This document shows positions 1-12,060 of a stretch of 64,000 nt of DNA, one piece after another. Within the stretch, counting starts at the first letter, position 1, and each line of letters starts with the position of its first letter. The stretch comes from Himantopus leucocephalus. Its lineage: Eukaryota; Chordata; Aves; Charadriiformes; Recurvirostridae. The notes beneath the pieces were generated by a model that saw nothing but the letters and a program-made list of their open reading frames with translations, had not been told where the DNA came from and ran no database searches. A program made the translations under genes and the position numbers. Where the stretch lies: the NCBI GenBank assembly GCA_003993805.1, contig RSEF01000001.1, positions 69,671,228 through 69,735,227 of the forward strand, given 5' to 3'.

Positions 1-171
1 CCCCCCCCCCCGCGCCCCACCCACTCCTCACCCGGAACTGAGCGTGCGCGGGGGGGGGGCGGGGGGGAGCAGCGGGCTCCCATTGGGCGCGGGGAGGGGC
101 GCGCGCGTGCCGCCGCCCGCCCCTCCCCCCTCCCCGCGGGAGGCGGGGCGCAGGGGAGGCACGCGCTGGCC

Positions 172-234
<63 letters not shown>

Positions 235-720
235 NGGTGTAGGGGGGGAGGGGCAGGGTGCCGCGAGGACACGGGCGGGGAGAAGGCGGGCCGCGGCGCG
301 CGCCGGCTCCCCCTTATGTAACGGCGGCGGCGGAAGCGGCCGAGCGTTGCCGAAGGCGTCCGAAGAGCCGGACTTTGTTGTCGGGGCCGCGGCCGCCTGC
401 GCAGGCGCGGTGGTGGCCCGCGTTGTCCCACCTCTTACCCGGTCGCTGAGGGCTGGGGCCGTCCGCCGGCCCGGCCTCTCCCCTGGGGGACCGCGGGTTG
501 GCCCCCGCAGGCAGCACCGGCCTTGGCGAGGGGCCGCTGGCAGGGAGCGGGAGGCCGGTGTGTGGCGGAGCTCCCCCCTGCCTCGCTCAGCGGCCGGCAC
601 CGCTGAGGGAACCGGCAGAGTTCGGTCGGGGCCGGGTGTGGGCCGCCAGCGCTGCCGCCTGCTGCGCCCCTGGGCCTGGGCATGGGCCTGGGCTGCCGCC
701 ACAGGTCCTGCGTGCTTCTG
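1..720. promoter_or_regulatory. CpG island at left edge (probable KDM7A-side promoter)
   Basis: This segment is extremely GC-rich and dense in CpG, and falls to ordinary composition after about 720. It carries an NRF1-like palindromic element near 398-408 (TGCGCAGGCGC), an ETS-type CGGAAG near 335 and many GC boxes, all typical of a housekeeping-type vertebrate promoter. In human, KDM7A lies next to SLC37A3 on the same strand, so its promoter would face this interval; that assignment is inference from synteny. None of the PHD or JmjC coding sequence of KDM7A is visible, so its first coding exon, if this is its promoter, must lie left of position 1. A divergent non-coding transcript running rightward is possible. 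The open frames across the island are low-complexity Pro/Gly/Ala/Arg and are not believable proteins. Confidence 0.6.
175..235. repeat. 60-nt C homopolymer ending in a single N
   Basis: Positions 175-234 are an uninterrupted run of C, followed by one N at 235 and then GC-rich sequence. A pure C run this long inside a CpG island, closed by a single ambiguous base, looks more like an assembly or consensus problem than a stable genomic sequence. A real poly-C/poly-G tract cannot be excluded. Its length should not be trusted. Confidence 0.85.
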
Positions 721-3700
721 AGCGTGGGGCCTGCTGGAGGAGGTCGTCCGCTTTGGTTTTAACTTAATTCCTCTCGCGTGGGTTCAATGAAAGTGGCTGA
801 AGACCCGACCGAGGGTCGTAGAAAGTCACTGAGAGCGTCCATCTGCTGCGGTTTGTTGAGGAAGGTTCCTCGCAGCCCCTCGGTGGACAAACCGAAGGCC
901 CTACGTTGAGTGAGACTGGGGACGTGCAGCAGCGCCTGTCCCTGAGGGACCTGGGGGCAGAGGAACGGCTGGTTTTGTGAACTCTGGTGTTTTTCATGCT
1001 GTCGAGCTGAGGTTCGCAATGGGTTTGTTACTTGTCAAGCTCTCTGCGTATGTTTGCATCACCGTTCCATTCCATGGCGTTTCTTTCAGGACACAAAAGT
1101 ATTAACGCTGATGCATTCATTATATGTCATCAAGGACAAAAAAAAAAGTAGAACTTTGGAGATTCTCTTTTTTCCTGCTGGCAGGCAGAGTCTCAAGGAC
1201 CCGTGGAGATTACATTGTATAAGGGAATGGGGAGTCATCTCCTCCACACTGAAAATGCCAGTTTAAAAGTGAAACAATAAATACGTTGAAGTGCGTGTTA
1301 CTGTGATCATAACTGCAACGGACTGACTGCGCACACACCACTATAATTTTACATCCCATGCCCTCAACCACCAGTAGCCACAAAAAAACTTTGCTGTACG
1401 TCTGCTTGGCAGGGGGAAGCTCAGAAGTAAATGTTTCCTCTCTGGGCTGTTATTGTGAAGCTGGCTAATGTTAACATTTATGTAAGACAGCAACATGAGC
1501 TGATGGTTTGGCAGCAAATTGGACAGCAAAGAAACATAAAACAAATAAATCTAGCATGCAGGCTGTGTGAAGGGAGGATGAAGTAGAGAAATATAGGAAA
1601 TGTAAATGGCGTCTTTAAGAAACATCAGATTCTCAGACCAAACTCTGACCTACTTAGAAAGTGCATGCAGTTCTGACCTGTTTTGGTACTCCCTGTTTTC
1701 TGACACATCCCCAGTATTTAAGCACTCAGAACGTGGCCATGGACACATCAGTCTTCTAAAAAGCCAATGTTAAGCTTAATAGGGGTAAAAAACACCAGTA
1801 AGGTAGCAAATGATGATTTCAGGGTTTCTGGAAATAATACATACCAAGAGGCTTTCTCATGAAAAATATTGTTTTCCTTTATTAATCTGATTCAAAGCAC
1901 GCCCAGGAAGATGTGTATTAACGGTAGGGGCTGCAAGCTCTTGCAGAAACAATTGCAGGTAGTATAACAACTACCGAGGGACAACTGTTCAAGTTAAAGT
2001 CGTTAGTCTGTGTTTGTGCAACGAAGCGTCAGCACAAGTAACCATGCTGGAGTCTGAGAAAGAACAATTACTTGCTCCTCAGTTTGCTGTTTCTTCAGTT
2101 CTCACGTGGCAAGTTTTATCTTGAAGTTGCAGTTACCAGCTGCAGCAGTAACTTTATCCAAAGTGGCCATAAAAATACACACATGTTGTATTGCAGGAGG
2201 TGTCTGCAAACGACAAACCCCTTAATCACCGTGGTAAAGCACACCGTTGGGTATTCCTGCCAGAGGTGGGGGCGAGGCAGCCTAACCTCGTGTGTTACGT
2301 GGGGAGGAGACTTCGTTTCGTTCAGGGTGAGTCCAGTGTTACTGGATTGGATGAGGAAGTTTTCACTTGACATAGAAGAAAGTTGCCCAACGATGCGAGT
2401 GCAAAGAATGAGGAAGCAGGTTGGTGTCAGGACTCCGTTGGGACCTTCCCTTCACCAGCCTTGATTACTGCAGCAAACTTTGGGTTTTTTGGAAAAGAAA
2501 GAGGTTGCGACCTTAAGGGTGCAAAGCAAAGCCGGCCATTTAATAAGCACTTTCTCTGCTGCCACAAACAACATCCTTTTGCTGTTGTGATTTCTCTCGG
2601 AACAAGGTGTGTTAGTGAGTCAGTCTGCTGTGGGCACTCCTTAAGCAGGTGGGGAATACCTACTTGGTCTGTTGCAAAAAAGCAGCATAGAAGAGCTCCG
2701 TCACCCTCTCTGTCTGATCTGCTCTTTGTCAGCTTTTCTCTTTCCAAGCTTTCTTTCCAACTGCACTAAACTATACTTGAATGCAGCGCAGCAAAAGTTC
2801 AGAAAAGCCAAAGACCACACACTGTAAGAGAATTACAAAACCACTTTTAATAAGTATTCTTCCCAGAAACTTGGAGCACTTTTATGTGACAGTCTTATTA
2901 AATGCAGTTTAGAAACAAAAAATGCAATACCAACCTTGAATGTAAATAAATAAATGAAGCAAGTTTAAAGCCCGACCCCCCAAAAACTTCAGAAGCAAGG
3001 TGGTTATTCACAGCAACACATCGACACCTGAAGAGACCTGGGGCCATCGCACTCTCCCTCTTCAGCTCCCACCCAGCAAGACATGCCGACGTGCAGTGTG
3101 GGGTGCAGAGCACCTTGTAAGAAGCAACCTAGGGTTCGTATGCTTGGCCCCTGGATGAGATCTGACTGCCAAAAGCAGGTGAGGCAGCAGCACCATGGGG
3201 CTGGGAAGGGCTGAAGGACCAGCTCTAGAGGAGAAAGTAGCTCTGGAAATCCAGAGGCAGGAGGACAAGGGGTGGGGACGGTGACGAGGAACCAGTGGAA
3301 GGACAGTGAGAAGTAAGCAGACAGGAGCAATGAGGCTTGTTTTAAGAAAGGAGCAGAGTCAGTGGAACACATCAGCCATTCTCAGGCCTTCCTCATCATC
3401 CCTGACACACTGCTGCTTCTCTGTGATCGTGTGCCTCCCTGCTCGCTCACTGATCTACAGACAGTGTCACGCTCCCCCTTGTCCCATGCTGTAGGTTGCT
3501 CCCAGCCTACCGTCGCCTCAGCAGCTGGAGCAAGCCAGCTGATCTTTCAAGCCATGCCCCGCAAAAAAAATCTTTCCACCCTGGACTCCACCAAAATGTG
3601 CCCTGCCCCATCAAGCACAAGCTCTGACAAACACCACTTCCAGCCTCCACACCCAGAAATCTCCACTGGCTGCCCCCAGCCCTGTGCCCGGACTCCAGCA

Positions 3701-5536
3701 AAGACCTTCAAAACACAGTCAGGAGGGCTGCGGCTGGCAGGGGTGAACAGCTCCGGCACTCAGAGGTACCAGCCAGGATGTGAAGAGCATCAGGTTTGCG
3801 AACGCTAAAGTCAGGGTCAGAGATCAGGACACCAAGGACTGAGGAGCACCACCTCTTTTCTTTGCCCCTCTGGACAAGCCCGATTGCTGGTAGTCGGCGA
3901 GGCAGAAGGCTTCGTGTTATGTTTGGAGGAGCGTTGGCTGATAGTTTATGGTTAAACCTGGAATCAGGCTATGGGGTAAAAAGGGCTGAAAGTCAAGGAA
4001 TATTCCTGAATAATGTGAGGATTGCAGCGATATGGTAAGATCTGGTACCCAGTTCTTGTCATTCTGGGGCAGGGCTGCAAAGGCACTTGAGCTAACCAAA
4101 TCAAGTGGCTTCCCGTGAGGTCTGGAGGGGTGATGGATGTGCTCGACCTAAAGTTTGGGGTGAATTATTGCCACGGGTGGGCAGTGGAGGCTAGAGAGAA
4201 TGTCAGGAACGGGGAGTAGAGCTTAGGACTGAGGAATTAGAATGACAGAAAGATGACACAGTCCCCAAGCACTACAATACAGACTCGTGCATATGGCTTA
4301 TAATTAGCTATGGGTCACATATGGCTCACTGTTGTACGGGCCAGTAGTGAGGTTTGGGTCATGGTGCTAAGTACGTGTCACATTAGCCAAGGCCATCACT
4401 AGGGGTGGAGTGTGGGAATTTTTCTGTTGTTAAAGTTACTATTACAGATCAAAAGAGCAGGGTGTATGGAATTCATCTCACCGTGCACTCTCCGTAGAAT
4501 ACATCTATAGGCACATCATCTTCTGATCTCCCAAATTGCTGTACAACATACTTCACCCACAAGTCTACTATTGTCTAGCTATTCCCCAGATCTTCAGCAA
4601 GGTTCATGGTGAGCTGAGGCCTGGTATCAGCAGGGAAAAATGGTTTATTGGTGGCTGTAGGACACTGGGCTATGATTACAGGTCAGGGTCTTAGTGAACA
4701 ACCTATCCTCATCAAGGACATGACTATCAGCACTCTGCTCAGCAGCAAAAAGGAGGGGATGGGAGAAAAGAGCATTCATCGTTGCACAATACAAGCATCC
4801 GAAGCACATGCCAAATGCTGTAGGTGGCATACAGGGTGGATAAAGAAGGGGGAGCAGGGCAGGGAGGCTGCCAGAAGGGAGAAAGGGACTTCTGTCACTT
4901 CTGGGTACTGGCCGAACCACTTACATGTACATACAAATATGCCTGCTTGTCTCCTGGGAGCAGAGGGAGAACTCACACCCATCAGTCAGAGGACGGTGGT
5001 TCTCACCCGGCAGGGCACGGCTGGTTAAACAAATACCGGAGATGATAGTCAGCAGACAAAGAGATGGTGCAGGAGCAATCAAGACTAGGGAGAATCAGAG
5101 GAAAAAAAAAAAAATCAAATATTAGTGGACATTTTGCAGATTAACATGAAAATAATCAGATAAATTTTGGGGAAAACATGGGGGTAGAGCAAGTTTCCTC
5201 ATATTCAGTCATTTCTTCAGTGTAGTTTTGTACATTTTGGAAAAGCACTCATTTTTTAAATTATTTATTTATTTTCACATCAAGAGGCTTAAGACTGCCA
5301 AAAAGCAAAGCTCTGGACTAAAAAAGTGTTCCAGTTCCCTGCGTGAAACTGCCCGAAGTATACCCAGAATTGGCAATATGATCTTTGCGTCTGCGGAGAA
5401 AATACTGAGTCATGTTGTCAGCCCACACACATCTAACAAAAATAAAAGCAGCCCAACGATTCACGATTCACCCACTCGTCATTTAAAGAAAACACAAGTC
5501 ATTCAGTCATGCCTCATGCTTCAGAGACCTTTAGAA
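721..5536. other. Intergenic, no gene recognised
   Basis: There is no coding sequence I can support on either strand; the open frames are short and overlap randomly. A polypyrimidine-AG (ending 1089) followed by AATAAA signals at 1276-1281 and 1544-1549 could mark a terminal exon of a short non-coding transcript starting in the left CpG island. This is unproven and is listed as a finding. Sequence from about 1300 to 5536 is of ordinary composition with no recognisable recent repeat. Confidence 0.6.
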
Positions 5537-6200
5537 AACACCCAGCGCAGGGAACATTCGCCCACGTCCTGCCCACGCGCCGTTTCGAACCAGCGATGTC
5601 ATTTGCGACTCGTTCACTCGTGGGTCTGGACGGTGTTTGGTTCGGCGTCCTTGGAGGAAGTCACCAAGACATAAAGGTTTCTGCTGAAAACGCGATGTGA
5701 GAGCGGCAGCCTCAGTCCTTCTGTTAGCAATGCCGAAACGGCGTATCATTGTGTACCCGGCTTGAATCCCTGGAGGAGGCAGGAAAGCGCCCTGTGCTTC
5801 ATTGCGTAAAAAATCTGGCAAACTTAAGCCATAGTTTGTATAAGATGCTACTGTGCTCTTCCTTCCAGGGTTAATCTGTACTGAAGCATTAGCTCTGCCT
5901 GCGCTGGGCTCCCCAGTAACTCGGCACACATTAGACCGGGAGGTATTTGCACAAACATCGAAATTCGGGGAATTACCCAGGAAATCCTCCTCCTTTTACC
6001 CCTTCTCATTGTCCCCTAGCAAGAAAAATCACTTCCCACATTTCACCCGGCTGCTGGCAATCTCTCTTCCTCCTTCAGTGCTAAAAGCTGCTTGAAGTAT
6101 TAACAGCTGGACCTGGATGTGCGGCAGCCGGCCCCGCTCATGACGGAGGGGGAGACGTCACCGCACGGAGGACGCCGAGTTACACAATCTCTGTGGTGCT
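5537..6200. promoter_or_regulatory. Orphan CpG-rich patch with CRE-like site
   Basis: CpG dinucleotides are unusually frequent here (about 16 in 5541-5700) although overall GC is only moderate, so the observed/expected CpG ratio is high by eye. A GACGTCAC element at 6154-6161 matches a CREB/ATF site, and a TGACGG lies just upstream at about 6141. No coding exon adjoins it. It could be the promoter of an unannotated transcript or an unmethylated enhancer. Regulatory status is inference from composition. Confidence 0.35.
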
Positions 6201-8149
6201 GAAAGCGGCGCTGGAAACTTGTCAGGAGCCCAAAGGCCAGAGCTAATTTGTATTTTCTTTCACACAGCGTGATTTTAATCAGAGCGAAAAGCGCCCAGTT
6301 GTGTTTTATGTACAGAGTGTTATAAGTAGAGACAAGTTAACAGCAGCTAGGGGCAGCTCAGGGAGGAACATTAGACGAGGAAAGGTACAGCAGGGAAGTC
6401 TTCTACACCCAATTTATCAGAGTTTCCTTGATTCTTCAGGAAGGCCACGTGCTATGAAGCGAGAGACTAAGAGGCAACTTGATCAAAATGCTGTGAGTGC
6501 CTAATTCTCTTTATAAGAAGGAAGAAGAAAAAAAAAGGGGGCAAAAAAGAGACCTGCAAAAAGCTTGGGACAAGCTTATTTGAAAAAGCTCTTCCCAGAG
6601 GTTTTGGATGTGTCACTAAGTAAAACAAGGAAACCCGTCTCGCTTGCAGCCAATATTTGACAGCAGTCGAGTCCGGGTGACCTCTAACAAAAGCTCCTCC
6701 AGCTTCAGCTGCAAACAGGTGTGTGCAAGTTCCCCTTTACAACCAATTTTCTGCCTCGCTGAGAGCAGAGAGAGCGCAAAGGGCTGGCACAGCCCCCGAG
6801 CACCACCGTTCCCAACGCAGGCTCCCCTCCAGCACCCCCTTTCCACGCTGTGACAGCCACAGAGCGGGAGTTGGGAGCCGGAGCCTCGTTCGGTCGCCTC
6901 GCCCTGGCCGGGCTCGCAGCTGTGTCCCCTTCCCAGGACGCAGCGTCGGGGTGTGCACCCTTGCGTGCTGCCAACGTGTGCCGGAGAGGGAGCGAGGCAG
7001 CAAGTTAACAGGAGAGTAAATATACCTTGACATTTCTTGATTTGTTTGCTTTGTAGTCCTGGTAGGTTTACTGGAAACAGATGTGGGGTTTGCCACCTGG
7101 GGAGTGCTATCGCTGGAGAAAATCCTTAACTTCAGCCTTCCTCTCTTTGCCCACTGGGAATAAATGCTCCTTTCCCCTCAGTCCAGCTTCATTCCTTGAA
7201 AGCTGAGAAAAAGAAAGAAAAAAAAAAAAGAAAAAAAAAAACAAACCTGGGGCATTTACTTTACTCTGTAGCACAATTTAGATGTGTTGTTTGATGTCTA
7301 GTTCAGGACAGGATGAGCTGCATGTTCAGGATATAAAAGGAAAGCTGTCAGACAAGCTCATCCATAGCTTCCTACATTCAGTCCGCTAAACCCTACCCCC
7401 GGAGCTTCATCCCACCAGCTAGCCCCTTTCCACTGTAGCCCCCCGAAAGCAGCACCCTCTCTGCTCTCATCCCTCCTCCACATGCTCCTTCACCCCCGCC
7501 CCCCTGCCCATTTGTGTGTGTCCCCCCCCGAACTCCAACAGCTCGCCAAGGAACTGAGGAACCACTGATGCTCACGGATGGGGAAAAAGGAAGACAGAGT
7601 CGGCTGAATATGCAAACAATCCTATTTGCACCCCAGCGTGTACAATCCAGGTCTTTGTCAGCATGATGGAGTACGCTCCGTCCTGTTTGTTTTCCTTCCC
7701 TGGTATTACCATACACACCCTTTTTCCATATGAGCATTATCAAACGCTGTACCTGAATCAGCCTTTTCAAGGCAGAGGCTAATTGCTGCCTGGCTAATAT
7801 CTGTCCACCACCTGCTTATTTATTTTGTTCAAAAATCATAGCCAGTCATAAGATATCATGTAAAATCCACAGCTGCCTTTTAAAAAAAAAAAAAAAAAAG
7901 GCACCAAAAGGCTTTTCCATGTTTGATTTCTGATGCCACTGAGGCACTGGGTGGAAGCGTTTCCACTCACACGAGCAGCCCGGCTTGGATGCAGCCCATT
8001 GCGACCAGAGCGCAATTGCTTTTTCACTTCGAGGCAGCGTGTTTGGAAAGCTGCCTGCACCCCTGCCTTCTCCCCTGCGCAGCGTCACGCCACAGGGACA
8101 TGCATAGTGTGCGGCTGTCAGGTGGTCCCACCTCACATCGCCCTGGACA
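6201..8149. other. Intergenic, A-rich tracts, no gene recognised
   Basis: No coding gene is supportable. The interval contains an A-rich simple tract at 7208-7241 and a pure A run at 7882-7899. The non-repetitive piece at about 7705-7880 has many AT-rich homeodomain-like cores (TAAT, ATTA) and could be a conserved non-coding element. That needs an alignment to other birds or reptiles to judge. Confidence 0.5.
7208..7241. repeat. A-rich simple sequence
   Basis: A-rich tract with only scattered G and C interruptions. There is no retroposon body directly upstream that I can recognise, so it is called low-complexity sequence and not a SINE tail. Confidence 0.8.
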
Positions 8150-9650
8150 GACGGACACCCCAGGCGGGAAGGACATCGGGGCAAAGGTGTAAAGCGCTTT
8201 TGGGGCTCGGGGCGGCGATGGCAGCCACCGGAGTGGCACCGGCAGGGCCTTAAGCCTGGCAGACAATAGCTCTCTCCCCACTCACTCTCCCTCCCAGCCG
8301 CATCCGTCGTCGTCCCCAAGACGGAGGAGTCTCATGAATCAAGCCGAACGCCCAGCGACAGGCGGGAGAAATCTATTAATATGCACCCGCCGCAGCACGT
8401 CGCCAGCCCCCTGCCTCCCGCGCCGCTCACCTGCCTGTCTCACCCCTGGCAGGCAGCGCGGGAACAAAGGAGCAGGGGAGGACGGCAGCGACTGCCCCCT
8501 GAAACGGAGGGAGGCAGCGGCTGGAGACAAAGCTCGTTCGCTAGCCGCCACGGGTGTGAGGAATGCTCCCGCTCGCCCTATTGTCTGGGGTCCTTTGTGC
8601 TCCTCCACCCTCCCCGGTCCCCCACCGCACAGGCAGAAATATTGGGAGCAGGACAGACACGGCTTTGTTGAAGGAAGCCCTCGTGTGCAAAAAGCCTCCT
8701 GGCCTCACCCCGCCGTACGTGCCCGTCTGGCACACGGGTCCACGCTCCTTTTGCCCCAGAGGGCAGGTCAGGTCCCCACCATGCCACCCCGAAGAGCCCA
8801 GTCGGGCTCAAGGCTGGGAGCCGGTGGCTGCAGAGCACCACGGACAGACAGACGGATAGACCTAGGGGGTTTGTTTCTGTGTGCCCATGGGGCACCCAGC
8901 AGCCCCCTCCTGCGCACCTCCTGCTCCCTCCGTCCGGAGATGTGACCCTGCGACACCTTTGGGAGGTGGGGAGCGGTGACCTGGTCCTGCGGAGGGCAGC
9001 GGGAGGGCTGCCCTCGCCCCGCACTGCTGACGCAGGGCCAGCAAGCCCTGCTAGGCTGCCTTCGGGAGCAGATCTGACAACACGGATTTCAGTGCGCGCT
9101 GAGCACCCACCACCCCCACTTGCCTCCCCGCCCCCCCCCAGTCCCTCCTGGCCTCAGGAGCAGCACAGACGCCTCTGCGAAACCTCCACTGCTTTGTCAA
9201 GTGGTGGCCGTGGCCCCCCCTGTGCGAGCCACATCTGCGGCTGCAGCATCACATCCGCCCCCAGATCCTGCAGGGCTGGTGGTGGGACCCAGATTCCCTT
9301 GTCTCAGGGCAGAGCCGTAATTGCCAAGCCCTCCCGAGGGGTCAGTCCCCAGCTGCAGCACACCACTTGGCTCTCCTCCCACCGCCACTGCACGCTGGCA
9401 TCGGAGGGACCAGGACGGAGAGAAGAAAGGGGAAGCCAAGTCCCTCCAGTGCGGGGAACAGGGTGACCCCACGATCCCTGTGCCACCGCCCAAGGGACCA
9501 CAGTGCTGCCCAGCCCCACAGCAGCCGCAGCACGCGGGGCCAGCTCCAGTGAGCGACACTCCGAGAGGCACCGCTCATCCGGACACGGCACGCCGGCTCG
9601 TGTAGTCCCTGCCTTGCTCGCCCTCGGCTGTCTCACACCTCCCTGCCAGC
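8150..9650. other. GC-rich intergenic stretch, no supported gene
   Basis: Base composition rises well above its neighbours over about 1.5 kb, giving long open frames on both strands by chance (stop codons are AT-rich). The translated frames are rich in Pro, Arg, Ser and Ala, show no domain I recognise, and overlap on both strands, which argues against coding. CpG is present but less dense than in the two promoter islands. It might be a gene-conversion or recombination-driven GC-rich segment, or an exon of an uncharacterised transcript. I see no decisive splice or poly(A) signal. Confidence 0.5.
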
Positions 9651-11789
9651 AACTGCTCACACAAAGGATCCTCCCAGCTGTGCGCGGAAAGAGCCGCAAG
9701 GTGGGTCTCGTTCAGACAATACAGCCAACGGGACGTAAGCAAAGAAATAAAGATAAGGTCCAAACCCAAGGGAAAAGCTTAGTCCTGAGAGATGGCACCT
9801 GAGACCATGAAGGACCCCCAGCACACGAGTGCTCCACTGCCGGGACAGCAGCACTGGGTGCTCCGGCGCAGAGAGCAACAGGGTCTGGGAATGAGTACCA
9901 GGAGACTTACCATACGGAGGCTGCTGAAGGAGCCTGGAGGGTGTCTACAGGGGCAGCGATGGTAAGGAAGTAGCTGTATGCATACAACTAAAGAGCCCAT
10001 TTCTCAGTTTTGTGCAGGGAAAACCAGTTTCTGACATTTTCTGGTACTAAGGAGTGCACATCAAAGAGGAAGGCTCTATCAAAAGTTCAGTTTCTCTTCC
10101 TATTTTTCATTATATTTGGTGTATTTAAAATAAATTCTAAGTAGTTGTTGCGAAAAACCCTCCTATGGCCATAAACAAGGAGGTCTCCAAATAAGCTTTG
10201 TTCGGAAATAAGTTTTTGCTAAAGAAAACTGTAAAATTCCTACTTTAAAATGAAAAAAAAAAACAGAGTAGAAATCATGATATTTAAACAGCATCACTTC
10301 CTTCTTTGAGTTTTGCACTTCACAGTGAAGCTTCAGCAGCTCTTGGAAAGTATGCTCGTGCTTTATAAGCAGGACTCGCACTGAGTTCAGTGGACAGGAG
10401 ATTCCCAGTAACGTCTAAGTTGCAGAAGCAAGGTCACCATTCCCAAAGCCGCCAACTAAGAGGAGGCTTTGTGAGGGCAGATAAAGCAAAAAGCCTTCAT
10501 CTTGGACTCTAAAAAGTCAGCAAAAGGGGAAAGAGTTGGCGGTGGGTTGGCGGCAGAGCTCCTGGCCTCTCTTATCCACGCCCCTTCCATGACACCTTCC
10601 CTGCTTCCCTGGGCAAATGGGGATGTGGCAGCTCTGCACCCCCGGGTGCTGTGCCTGCACCGAGCTGGCGTTCCCAGACAGCGGCATTTCAGCAGCTGGA
10701 GGGACGGTTGCATCAGACCAGAGCCGAACTGAAGTGACTACAAGAGCTGTTTTGGCATCTGAGATGGAGAGGCTGCCCGAGTTAATGAAGCTGATGGGAA
10801 CGGGTGTAGTGAGGTGCCCCTTACTGAAAAGCAGGGAACTTCTTCCCCAGGCAGCCTCCAGCTCCCGCAGAGCGCTCGGGTCAGGTTGTCACTTATTAAC
10901 GCCAACGCTCATGCAATCAAAGTTCAGCACATGTTTAGCTGCTCTTCTGGAACAGCGAACTTGAAAAGCACATGGCACAGGTTTTCTAGGAATAAAAGAG
11001 ATGTCCCAGAGAAAGAATCCCCTACCCCATCTGCCCAGAGACCTCCACCGCACCGCTGTGTGTTTGGGTCGTGTGAGACCGTGTTCGTTCACCAGCCGGT
11101 GCCTGAGGAGTTAGCTCTGCATCCATCTCGATCAGGCCACGGCTCCTCCTCCTCTCATGACAGGACAGCTCTGTGCCCCAGCAAAGCCTGAAACAGTCCC
11201 CAGGGTTAGGAGGAAATTCTCTACCGAGGAGGCGGATTTATTCACTTCCCGATGAGATGAGTGGGTTTGTCAGCACACGCGCTGCACGTTTCAAGTGTCT
11301 CCCCTGCAGCTGGAACTTAACCCTAATCTAAATTATGCCTCCGGTGCCCTAATTTAAAGAAGTGTTCAATAGACTATGTCACTTGGAAAATTAATTGATT
11401 CGCCGCTGGACAAGCAGGGATGGGTAACAGATTCAGCATCAGAGGAGAGCAACGGGGCTGCTTCTCCCGGGAGTGGGGGAGAGTCGCATGCAAGGGGACT
11501 GCTGCGGTTCCTGCAGCTGGTCTCTTGTCAAGCCATTAAACCCACACAAGCCAGGTCACCTCCAAAAGAAACTCAGAGATCCCAGGGATGATTTTCTACC
11601 CACTGCCTGCTGTGCTGACCACTGCTCCTAGGGAGCTGTTCCTTTGGGGACAGGGGAAGGGAGAGTGGTACTGGCAGACATGGAGCGTGGTCGCCCCACT
11701 GGTGGGCAGAAAGCCTACCTCAGTGGAGTCAGTGAGGGCACATGCAGAAGAGTAGCAAGAAAGGCACAGAAGAAAGGGAGTTCTTATTA
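9651..11789. other. Intergenic, no gene recognised
   Basis: There is no supportable gene and no recognisable recent repeat. The part at about 11215-11415 is non-repetitive with several AT-rich cores (TTAATTGATT and similar) and is a candidate conserved non-coding element by eye only. Confidence 0.5.
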
Positions 11790-12058
11790 TAGGTGATAGG
11801 ACAAGAGAAAATGGCCTCAAGTTGCACCAGGGAAGGTTTAGATTGGATATTAAGAAAAATTTCTTCACAGAAAGGGTTGTCAAGCACTGGAACAGGCTGC
11901 CCAGGGAAGTGGTTGAGTGACCATCCCTGGAGGTATTTAAAAGACAGGTAGATGTGGTGCTGAGGGACATGGTTTAGTGTAACTTGGCAATGTTACATTA
12001 ATGGTTGGACTCGATGACCTTAAAGGTCTCTTCCAACTGTAATGATTCTATGATTCTA
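11790..12058 (+). mobile_element. CR1 LINE 3' fragment
   Basis: The stretch matches the 3' end of the avian CR1 non-LTR retrotransposon in sense orientation. Recognisable parts are the 'tagattggatatta' block (11838 onward), 'ggaacaggctgcccagggaa' near 11890, the 'ggttggactcgatgacctt' block at about 12003-12021, and the terminal ATTCTATG-type short direct repeats ending near 12058. Like most CR1 copies it is severely 5'-truncated and has no intact reverse transcriptase. Confidence 0.93.
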
Positions 12059-12060
12059 AC

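Noticed and set aside
44..721. Long open frames on both strands in the left CpG island
   Set aside because: They run through the 60-C tract and N (poly-Pro or poly-Gly) and have compositions dictated by GC content.
8334..8945. 203-codon open frame on the plus strand
   Set aside because: It is a chance frame in a GC-rich block, of low complexity and matching no family I know; opposite-strand frames of similar length overlap it.
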